Positions 55,611-64,000 of a stretch of DNA of 64,000 nucleotides are shown in pieces (position 1 is the first letter of the stretch; every line of letters begins with the position of its first letter). Below the pieces are notes generated by a model. The model had not been told where the DNA came from. It saw only the letters and a list, made by a program, of their open reading frames with translations, and searched no databases. The DNA comes from Narthecium ossifragum (taxonomy: Eukaryota; Streptophyta; Magnoliopsida; Dioscoreales; Nartheciaceae): positions 8,426,839 through 8,490,838 of the forward strand of contig OY986966.1 of NCBI GenBank assembly GCA_963920575.1, written 5' to 3'. The position numbers and the translations under genes were made by a program.

Positions 55611-58600
55611 ATGGGGATCATGGAGTTTGATGAAATAATTGACAAGCTCAATTATCCAAACTATAAGCATATGTGGTACTTAATGCCAGAGGAAGGGGAT
55701 TATGAAGATGATGTGGCAAAGGAATGGGTTGATGCTGATCTAACTGAAGATAGGTTGAGACCACTGGTTACTGACAAGCATGTTCTTGACATGAGAGGTT
55801 TAGGGCTGAAGGCTGGTTTGATTGATGTATTTATGGAGCACAACATTGATGTGCCAATGCAAGCTGATGTTGGTTGGATTCCTGGAGATGATGGAACTGG
55901 GGTGGAAGAGGAGGATGTGGCTGTGGTGGAAGAAGTGGATGTGGTGGAAGAGGAGGCTGCAGTTGAAAATGAGAGAGCAGCTGGAACTAAGAGGGCTAGA
56001 AGAGGAAAAGCAAAGGTTGTTGATGATGGTGGGCCAAGGGAGCCAGAGTATGACGATATGGCTGACACTGATTCCTCATACAACAGCAACTATGAGCCCC
56101 CACATGCCTATAGTGATGATGAAGATGATGACCTCATCTTTGAGCAACACACTGTTGAGCATGAAGCATGTGCAGATGAAGGAAATTTATCAGATTATCT
56201 ACCTTTAGATGAGCTGATCAGTCTTCAAGGTTCTTCAGATGATGAACCATGTGTTAAGTACCCTATGTATAAGACCAAGTGTTCCCAGAGTAAGAGTAGG
56301 GGAGTTGCAAGTGAGAATATAAATTCTTCTCCTTGTCCTTTTAAAGTTGGAATGAAGTTTGTTCAAAGAGCTGATCTTTGGCAGGCTGTGAAGGACTATG
56401 TTGTTAGTGGTGGCCACCCATTGGAGTTCAAAAAGAGTGCAAAGGAAAGAATTACAGTTGAGTGTGAAAAAGGTTGCCCATGGAGACTACATGCATCATG
56501 CATTCAGAGAGCAACCACACTCCAGATCAAGACCTTGGTTGACAAGCACACATGTATAAGGTAGTACAATAATAAGTTTGTTAAGTCTGGATGGCTGGCC
56601 AAGAAGTACAAGGAGTATTTCAGACTGGATCCTACAATGAAGATTGGTAGCTTTGTGTACAAGGTGAATAGTGATTGCTATGTGAAGATCAACAGGTCCC
56701 AAGGGTATAGAGCCAGGGATAAGGCTATGAAGTTAGTTAGAAGCAATTATGGTGACCAGTACAGCCAGGTCAGGGACTACTCTATGGAGATTCTTAGGAG
56801 TAACCCTGGTAGTATTTGTAAGTTGAAGACTAAAATGGAAAATGATGGACTATGCTATTTCGAGAGATTATACATGTGTCTGCATGCTTGCAAGGCAAGT
56901 TTCAAGTCTGATTGTAGGCAAATTATACACCTAGATGGCTGCCATCTAAGAGGCCCATATGGGGGGCAACTGTTGTCATATGTAGGAAGAGATGCAAACA
57001 ACCAGATGTTCCCCCTGGCCTTTTGCAGCTGTAGAGATTGAGAATAAAGAAGCATGGACTTGGTTCTTGGAGATCCTTGCCTCTGACATAAGTTTTGTAC
57101 CAGGAACTAATCTGACTGTCATGTCTGACCAGCAAAAGGTATTGATTAGATGTTTAGTAATTATTGATTAAGTGAGTACTATGTGAAGATCTAATGTTTG
57201 ATTTGTCTTTGATGTACCAGGGCTTGATTCCTGCTCTCAACAATATCATGCCAGGTGTAGAGCACAGATTTTGTATTAGACACCTATATCAGAACTTCTC
57301 TAAGATATACAGGGGACTTGAACTGAAGGTCCTTATGTGGGAAGCTGCCAGAGCAACAGCCAAGCCCCACTTTGATATGTGGATGCATGAGATCAGGGCC
57401 CAAAATGAAGATGCCTTTATATACTTAAGCAAGCTAGAGCCCAAGTATTGATGCATACATGCTTTTCGTGAATTCTCAAAGTGTGACTCACTCACAAACA
57501 ACCTGGCTGAGACATTCAACTCGTACGTCGAGGATGAAAGAGAGCTGCCCATTATAGACATGATGGAGGGCATCAGATTAAAGCTAATGGTGAGGATGAG
57601 GGACAAGAGGCAATATGTTACCAAACTTGAGAAGGAGTTTGGTGATATTTTGGAGTGCAAGCTGGAGTGTATGGTGACAGAGTCAATGAGGTGGCAGTGC
57701 TGCTAGTCAAGATCATATGGCTATGAAGTTAGGGACCCAGCTGATTCATCTGAGAGATATGTGGTAGACCTAAAAGCATCTAGTTGCAGTTGTAGAGCAT
57801 GGGATATAAGTGGTCTTCCATGCCCACATACTATTGCTTGCATCAGAAATAACATGGAGCCTATTGAGAGGTATGTTAGTCCTTGGTACAAGAAGAAGAA
57901 GTACTTGGCATGCTACAACAACTTGGTAAGACCAGTCAATGGTCCAGTGCTATGGCCTAAAGCAGGTGGGATTCCTATACTACCACCCCCATATAGGAGA
58001 CAACCTGGGAGGTCAAAGAAACGGAGAAGAGGCAACATGATGAGCCCCCACACCTCTCAAAGCTTCAGAGGAGGCACACCTCATTTTGGTATGCAAACTG
58101 CTGGGAATGGGGGCATAATAGGAGGAGCTGTAAGAAACCTCCTTGCCCTAAGCCCAGTTCAAATCAAGCAGGTGGTGCTAGTGTAGGAAGAGGAAAGAGG
58201 AAGGGGAGGAGGCACACCTCCTGCTTCTGACGTAGGAGGAGGAAGAGGAGGCACAGTTGGTGCTAGCAACAGTGTTGGTCTTCATGTAAGAGTTGGAAGA
58301 GGGAGAGGCACAACCCCTAATGCTGGCAGCAGTACTGGTGGTGGTGTAGGAAGGGGAAAGAGGAGTGAGAAGCCATGGTGGTGGTTTGATTCCTGGTGCT
58401 GGTGCTGGCAGGGGCAGAGGCATAATTGGTGGCTTAGGCAGAGGCAAAGGAATGGCTTCTTGGATCCCTCCAAGGCCTATTGTTCCAATAGATGCTGCAT
58501 TTACACAACCTAATGTTGTAAGTATTGTTAATTTCATTTCATGAGACATTGATTTGATTACTTTATGCAAATAAGTTAGATAGTAATCACTTTAATTCAT

Positions 58601-58740
58601 TGCAGATGCTGTGTGGCACTCAGCCAAGTCAATTGTTTGGGTCCCAAACAAGTGACTCAGAGAGCAGCCATCAAGCAGGCCCAGATATTGGCAATGTTGT
58701 TTGGATGATGGGGGGAGCAAGTGGTCAGCAGAGACAACAA
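55611..58740 (+). pseudogene. MULE transposase (MuDR type), inactivated
   Basis: DDE transposase that cuts and inserts the element. The N-terminal half is acidic. Next comes a MuDR-type DNA-binding domain (about 56330-56560: FVQRADLWQAVKDYVV, CEKGCPWRLHAS), then the catalytic MULE domain with HLDGCHLRGPYGGQLLSYVG (first Asp), VMSDQQKG (second Asp) and HRFCIRHLYQNF (CxxH). Last is a SWIM finger (CSCRAW...PCPHTIACI, about 57786-57845) and an Arg/Gly-rich tail. An intron fits 57139-57220. Damage seen: stop TAG at 56562, a 1-base frameshift at about 57021, TGA at 57449 where Trp is expected, and TAG near 57704. So no active enzyme is expected, though the element is structurally complete. Confidence 0.93.
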
Positions 58741-59589
58741 TGAAGATGCATGTGTTATGCTAGAAACATACTGACTGATGATTTTTGGGATGTATACTGG
58801 ATCAATTAAACTTCGGTTGTATAACATTTTGGATGTGTACTGGATCAATTAAAGGTTGTTGGACTCCAGTGTCAGTTGTGAAGCATTATGCTAGAAAGTG
58901 TCAGTTGTTTAACATTATGCTAGAAAGTGTCTATATAACAGTTTGGTTGTGTAATTTTTTTATAGCTGTGAATGATTTACATGTGTGTTATTATGAGAAT
59001 GATTTTCTTTAATGAAAACATATTTTTATTTCAAAAGTGGTTGTCGAATTATACAGTTGCAAAGAATACAGATGCAAACAATATGTATCTGCAGATTGTA
59101 TTGGTTGATTTCAGTTTCAGTTGTGTTGGTTGAATGTAACACTATACAACTATACAGCTGCAAACAATGTATAGTGTATCTGCAGATTGTAACAACAATG
59201 GTTTATGGAAGGTTGTAACACCAATGTGTATCTGCAGATTGTAACACCAATTGCTTGCATGTAACACCAATGTGTGTCTGCAGACTGTAACTTGATGTGC
59301 ACTAGTGTATGACCAATAACTTGATACAAAATCAGTTTGATGCATGAAAAGAGAAACTTCATTCAAACACCACTAGTTTGTACATTCAAAGGGACTCTAA
59401 CATCAGCTTCTAACATCACTAATTTGTACATCACTAGTTTATTGTATAAAAGTCTAGACACCGACATAGGAGGGCAATTTGTACAGCCCAGGACATTAAC
59501 AAGCCAAAAAAGTATGTCCTTGCCCTAACACTTAAGTATCTTTTTTGTAAGTCAAGCTTTGCAATTATCCTATCTTTCTCATCCATGCA
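58741..59589. other. MULE spacer between convergent genes
   Basis: AT-rich 3' ends of the two element genes. Contains short scattered repeats of TATCTGCAGATTGTAAC and AATGTGTATCTGCAGATTG (about 59080-59290). Confidence 0.6.
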
Positions 59590-60047
59590 TTACTTCATGT
59601 TCTGCATCTCAACCATAGCCTTTTCCAGCTCAATCATAGCATTTTCCCCTTTACTTGACATGAAATTCAGCCTAGACTCCATCTTTTGAAGCTTGTATCT
59701 CAAGTCATTGATGACATTTGTAGTCCGTTCGGTTGTTTCTAAGTCAACCCAGTAGAAAAAGTCATAGCCACCATGATCCTGCCAAAAAACATTTCAACAA
59801 AACCAAACAAATATGATGTAGGTGGAAATTTCAAAACAAATCAAATTGCCGGATGTGTTGCACAACCTACGAATCTCCTCCCTGGATTCCATGGCATCCA
59901 CGAGGTCTTCCTTACATCCTTGGATCCACAGTGGCACTCGTACTCATCTCCACTCACTGAGTCATCTCTCCTCACGGAGGAGATGGATCCTCCGGTGAAA
60001 TAGGAGCTTTTCTGCAACGACGATGACTGGGACATCGAGCTGGGCAT
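59590..60047 (-). CDS. GRF-type zinc-finger coiled-coil protein encoded by the MULE
   Basis: Two exons on the minus strand. Exon 1, 60047 to about 59862: Ser-rich N-terminus, then the GRF zinc-finger core with CHCGSKDVRKTSW and NPGRRFVGC. Exon 2, 59778-59590: begins DHGGYDFFYWVDLE, completing the domain, then a likely coiled coil (DLRYKLQKMESRLNFM, MIELEKAMVEMQ) and TAA. The acceptor TTGGCAG is clear. The donor is not: no GT keeps the frame, but a GC at about 59861-59860, right after the Cys codon, would. Proteins of this build (GRF finger plus coiled coil, 100-150 residues) are common in plants. Here the gene sits within the MULE, convergent with the transposase. No stop inside. The role is unknown; nucleic-acid binding is the usual GRF function. 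Confidence 0.75.
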
Positions 60048-60137
60048 CGACCAAGCAATGAGACAACCAAAAAGGTGAACCGGGGATGAAATACTATGAG
60101 ATAGTGTACAATGCCAGATGGGAATAGCAAAGGGATG

Positions 60138-60460
60138 CTTACCTGACGTCTCCAGCCCTCATCAATGATGGAAATCTGATGGATTCGCCGGATTTTGCTC
60201 CGGCGTGGAAATGCGCGACTAACCCCTAAAAGCCCTAGGTAGCAGGGTTCATAGGCGGTTAAAAGCTCGCGGGAACGGGTGAAAACCGGTCACGTGCATG
60301 TCACGTGACCGGTTTTCCGTGAGTAAGTCTAACGCCGTTTGAGGGCGACGACTAAATTGCTAGGTTTTGAAACTATAGGGTACTTTTATGTGATTTTGAA
60401 ATATGAGGGTAGTAGAATGATAATACATGAAATTACAGGGTATTAAAATGTATTTTGGCC
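60138..60460 (-). repeat. Right TIR of the MULE
   Basis: Inverted copy of 52702-53024, ending ...TTAAAATGTATTTTGGCC. A few substitutions and small indels relative to the left copy. Confidence 0.88.
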
Positions 60461-60707
60461 TTCTTTGAAAGGAGAGGGTGAGATCATCATGCATGTGTTG
60501 TTTGGCTACTTCAATCAGAAGACTGGGCTTCTAATCCATATGGAGGAACATCTTTTTTTTATGGGAAATCGATGGTCCTCTGTTCATAGGGTCGACGGAA
60601 CATCTTTTTTTATGGTCTCACAACTCATTTATTCTATTTGTTTGTATTAATATGCCTGTCTTCTGCATTCTTCTTTATGTTGGATGGTATTCCTTCAACA
60701 TTTTAGC

Positions 60708-60770
60708 GTCGATTCAAGCAAGAACTTCCACTTCTGCATAAATATCTTAAAGAAACTCCTGAAAATAAGG
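60708..60770 (+). CDS. Possible penultimate exon of an unrecognised gene
   Basis: Between an acceptor (...CAACATTTTAG) and a donor (AATAAG|GTGTGTTG), 63 bp encode RRFKQELPLLHKYLKETPEN plus K in phase 0. The next putative exon (60992-61039) continues the same frame. The residue pattern looks like protein, but I cannot name it. Confidence 0.45.
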
Positions 60771-60991
60771 TGTGTTGTGTCTTGAAATGGTTTTGTTGAA
60801 TTCTCTAATAATAGATGACTACGTGGTTAAATTCTTAAAAATCTTAGATTTCTGTTCGTTTAGCTCTAGGATTTTCATGTGTTATACTTTCTGCATTTGA
60901 TTCATGGTATTGTTGAGCCAATTTGATTTATGAACTTATAGCAAGTAAGAAATAATCAGATACATGTAATGATCAATCGATATTTAAATAG

Positions 60992-61039
60992 GTTAGCTGG
61001 AAGGATGTGCTCCATTGGATGTGGCCACTTTTCACTTAA
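60992..61039 (+). CDS. Possible last exon of the same gene
   Basis: After the acceptor ...TTAAATAG, it encodes VSWKDVLHWMWPLFT then TAA (61037-61039). Joined to the exon before in phase 0. The Trp-rich end is unusual for random sequence. Upstream exons, if any, would lie left of the MULE (see 51731-52692), which would then sit in an intron. Confidence 0.4.
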   Translation, partial: VSWKDVLHWMWPLFT

Positions 61040-61260
61040 GAATGGGGGTCATGGAGAAGCAACTGTTTGAATCTAAGCCATTTACCTTTCACGGTTGTGC
61101 AATGAAGTCTATGTAACTTTTTCTTTGTGAAAATTTTCTTTGTTTATAAATAGATTTTTGTAGCTACAGTGATGTAATTGTTGTTGGTTTTTGAGCTGTA
61201 ATTTCCTTTTTGAATAATTGCATGATCCAGTAACCAATCTTCCTATGCGACATGTGCGGG

Positions 61261-63793
61261 TGTTGACATCGATTTTAGCTAAGGCTAAGTCGACTACATT
61301 TGCAGAAGTCCCCAGGCCGAATCCACACGCACCAAACCCAAATTGGCTCATACACAGTCGAGTCCATCCAAATCTCCTATATATCTCCGGTTTTGACGGC
61401 ATCCTATATAAACCGGAGGAATAAGGGTATTTTGCTAATTTTACCCATCCAAGGGTATTTTGGGAATTTAAACCAAAATGCATGTCTAAACACCCACGAC
61501 ACTCCAAAATAGCCCTTACATAGCTTTGATGGCATCCTAAATAAGCTGTGTAAATATAGGAGTGTTTTGGTAATTTTCCTCTACACCTGGGAAATTACAA
61601 AAAAATTCTTGAAATAAATAAGCGAAAAATCCGAAAATTCAAATAAACCTAAACAAATACCCGACTTCAAATTCGCTTACGTCCCGACAAAAAATATGCG
61701 TGCACCACATAATGCGCGCACGTGTCCACGACACGCACAGAAATCGCGTCGCCATGCATCGCGCTTAAATAACCAAATCGAAAGGGTATTTTGGTCATTT
61801 AACCCCAAGGGGCATTTTAGTCATTTCACACCTTCAGGGGTGTGAAAATCCGGAACAAAGATATTTCATCTGCGCCGGAGACATTTCGGTCCAAAATATA
61901 TGGCCGATAAAAAGGATATTTTGGTAATTTACACCCGGCTTGTTCGGGGATATTTCAGTAAATTTTCCAAAATATTATATGAAGTATCGAAATTTAAATT
62001 TAAATAAGACATTTCAAATATCTGAATAATTCGACAAATATTCAGATAATTCAAATCTGAATATTTGAATTTAAAATTCGAATTTCAAAACAAAATGTCT
62101 ACCCATATAAAATCAGCCAAATCAAATATATCATACTATATGAGAAATCAGCATCTTCAATTATGGTTGGATTGCATTCTCATACCATATAAAAAATAAA
62201 AAAATAAAATCAGCATCTCTAAATATGGTGGGATTATATGAGCTATCCTTATATAAAAGGATTAGCATCAATTAGTATCCCTTAATCAGGATATCCCATC
62301 CATATTAAGATCACCTCTCGTGCCTATTAAAGGAGGAGGGTGAAGACTGGCAAGGAGGATGGCGTGAAGGCTCTTGGAAACGCCGGGAGGCTGCGCAAGA
62401 CATCCGAAAGAAGGCTGTTGAAGGAGGTGCTGAAGACTGGTTGAAGAAAACGGTGGAAGGCCAGAGGAAGAAGCCGAGTTCTTGTCAAGAGGTTCATATC
62501 TTCGAAAGAGTGCTCGGAGGCTTGAAGACGAAGAGGTTCTAGAGACACTCCAACGTTGCGCACCACCGGACGACGTAGATCCAGCCAACATAGCCGGAAC
62601 CCATCGAGACGCTCGCGTCTCTGGGTCGACGCTGTAGGAGGCTCGTCGATCCTGCGGCTCAAGCTTCACTCTCCTGCTCGCCCCGCGGCTTAGACCTCCA
62701 GCAAAGCTGCTCCAGCTTGATTCCTCACCAGCGACGGAGATCGAGCCAAGGCTCTCTCCCTCCCGGCGGCTTTGAAGACGAAGAGCATCCAGAAGGAGTA
62801 GAGGAAGAAAACAGAGAAAGAAAGAAGAAGAGAAAGCTTGGACGCAGAGGAAGTAACCCATCGCCGTCTTGCAAGGGGCCAGCCCCAGGTCATCGTCGTC
62901 GCCCAGCCAGGAGAACCCATCATCGTCGATCCAGCCCAAGGAGCTCGTCGAATAGCCGGAACCCATCGTCACCATCGTCCCTGATCCAGCCCAAGGAGCT
63001 CGTCGGATAGCCGGAGCCCATCGGCGTCGTCCCTGTTCCAGTCGGTTAAACTTAAAGAACTCGTCATCTTCCTTCCAGCCGGAACCCATCCAAAGCTCAA
63101 GTCGTTGGGTTGCCGCTGTAAGAAGCTTCGCCGGTCCTACGACGCAAGCTCCATCCCTCCGCTCGGCCCAGACCTCCAGCGAGGCACTCCAGTCAGCTAC
63201 CTTGATGGCGACGGCGACGGAGATCAGATCCAAGCACTCCCTCATCTCCAACGGCTTCAAAGAACGACGCCTCCCCTGTTTCCCCTGTTCTAGCTGACGC
63301 TTCCCATCTTCCCGACGGTCCGGCGACACAGAGGCTCAAACCCACTCTAAAGAAGAATATCCACCGTCGTCTCTCCAAGCCCGAGCCGGCGACACAAGCT
63401 TCATCCCCGGCCGCTCGCCGCACATCTGCTGCTCCCTGCTGCTCGCCGCACGTCCCTTGTTCCAGCCGGCGTCTACACTTCTCTAGCTCCAGCCGACTTC
63501 ATCAAGTCCAGCTGCTGTTCTCCCACGGCGACGGAGATCTGGTCCCTCTGGACGGCATTCCTCAGCTCCGGCAGTCTCGAAGATCCGGCGACGAAGCTCC
63601 AACAATATCCTGCATGGCAATGAACGTGTTGGTCCATGGCCTCACGTCATTCATTTCCTTTTCATTTTATTTTTCTTTTGTTATGAAAAATACTTTATAT
63701 TATTGGATCTAGAATCGGAGGTGTTCCCTACGGGGATGTAAATGATGGATCTGCGGACTTGGCAATTGGCAGATCCAAGGGTGTGGTGCCTAC
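61261..63793 (+). mobile_element. LTR of the same family as 53453-55381, right end cut by another LTR
   Basis: Begins TGTTGACATCGATTTTAGCTAAGG, alignable with TGTAGACACCATTTTGACTAAGG of the other copy. Same motif array (GGGTATTTTG..., 61424-61970), a CTATTAAAGGAGGAGGGTG start of transcribed part at about 62325, and a matching GGGATGTAAATGATGGATCTGC near 63735. The 62340-63600 part is GC-rich with repeated GCCGGAACCCATC and GTCGGATAGCCGG units and gives a spurious 347-codon minus-strand ORF. No right TSD can be seen because the SIRE-like LTR begins at 63794. Confidence 0.65.
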
Positions 63794-64000
63794 TGTTAGC
63801 CCAGATATTGTTTTGATGATGTCAATATATATTTGATGATAAAACAATAATTTAATATTATTATCCCTTAATTTGGAAAGCATTTAAATCATATTTATTG
63901 AGTTTTGTACTGACGGTCGATGCGACGGACGATGCATGGATCGACCGTGGGATATGGCGGTTGATGAAAGGATCGACCGCGGAAGCTGACAATGGGAATA
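63794..64000 (+). mobile_element. SIRE-like Copia LTR, truncated by the window edge
   Basis: Begins TGTTAGCCCAGATATTG then GTTTTGATGATGTCAATAT, matching the LTR at 11176. Carries the start of a GGTCGATGCGACGG / GGATCGACCG palindrome array from 63912. The rest is outside the window. Confidence 0.7.
63912..63990 (+). repeat. GGTCGAT/ATCGACC palindromes (start of an array)
   Basis: GACGGTCGATGCGACGG, GGATCGACCGTGG and GGATCGACCGCGG in about 75 bp, as in the homologous LTR at 11294-11595. Confidence 0.75.

Larger units (their letters stand above)
52702..60460. mobile_element. Full-length MULE with decayed transposase and a second, convergent gene
   Basis: TIRs of 323 bp (52702-53024 and 60138-60460) share CACGTGACCGGTTTTC, CGGAGCAAAATCCGGCGAAT and GACGTCAGGTAAG. 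9-bp TSD TTCTTTGTA (52693-52701) / TTCTTTGAA (60461-60469), one mismatch. Contents: a solo LTR (53453-55381), a MuDR-type transposase on plus (55611-58740), and a GRF zinc-finger gene on minus (59590-60047). Without the LTR the element is about 5.8 kb. The TIR start GGC(T/C)AAAATACATTTTAATACC resembles that of the Pack-MULE at 9086-10612. Confidence 0.92.

Noticed and set aside
62286..63329. 347-codon minus-strand ORF
   Set aside because: It covers the transcribed part of an LTR with GC-rich repeats; composition-driven, no recognisable domain.
1..64000. tRNA and rRNA genes
   Set aside because: No cloverleaf-type A/B box pairs or rRNA core sequences noticed on either strand; only tRNA-complementary primer-binding sites of LTR elements.

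Overview
This is nuclear DNA from a flowering plant, most likely a monocot. The evidence is intron-rich plant genes, a GC-rich intronless ZAT-type zinc-finger gene, plant LTR retrotransposon families, and hAT, PIF/Harbinger and Mutator-like (MULE) elements with clean target-site duplications (TSDs). A commelinid such as pineapple is a guess only. A 200-bp run of N shows it is an assembled scaffold. Most of the window is mobile DNA, much of it nested.

Layout. 1-1729: possible last exon of an unknown gene, then unassigned DNA. 1730-5778: an internally deleted LINE carrying a solo LTR and a hAT element. 6555-7689: a PIF/Tourist-like element. 9086-10612: a Pack-MULE holding pieces of a phi-class glutathione transferase gene and of an ALKBH10-like gene. 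10691-13839: a deleted Copia element, minus strand, split by a SIRE-like LTR. 14581-18411: a PIF-like element with a viroplasmin-domain ORF, containing a hAT, which contains a solo Ty3 LTR. 19328-20647: a MULE-type MITE full of tandem repeats. 20893-21295: a lone LTR with its primer-binding site. 21637-22326: a 690-bp foldback element. 24010-24510: the ZAT-like repressor gene. 24923-26445: a second Pack-MULE. 27210-41462 (minus): organellar aspartyl-tRNA synthetase in at least 15 exons, its 3' end lost in the gap. 42091-46062: a young non-autonomous LTR element. 47100-51725: part of a Ty3 element and a solo Ty3 LTR. 52702-60460: a 7.8-kb MULE with a decayed transposase, a convergent GRF zinc-finger gene and an internal solo LTR. 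60708-61039: two possible terminal exons of an unknown gene. 61261-64000: two more LTRs.

Two complete or near-complete host genes are well supported: the organellar aspartyl-tRNA synthetase, which charges tRNA-Asp in plastids and mitochondria, and the ZAT-like C2H2 EAR repressor. They show no functional link.

The most unusual structures are (i) arrays of paired short palindromes (GATCGATC or GGTCGATC cores) inside several unrelated LTR families, with the palindrome type differing between two homologous LTRs; (ii) the MULE with a convergent GRF-finger gene, a layout like mudrA/mudrB of maize MuDR; and (iii) Pack-MULEs carrying recognisable host exons. Boundaries were read by eye; exact TSDs support most of them.
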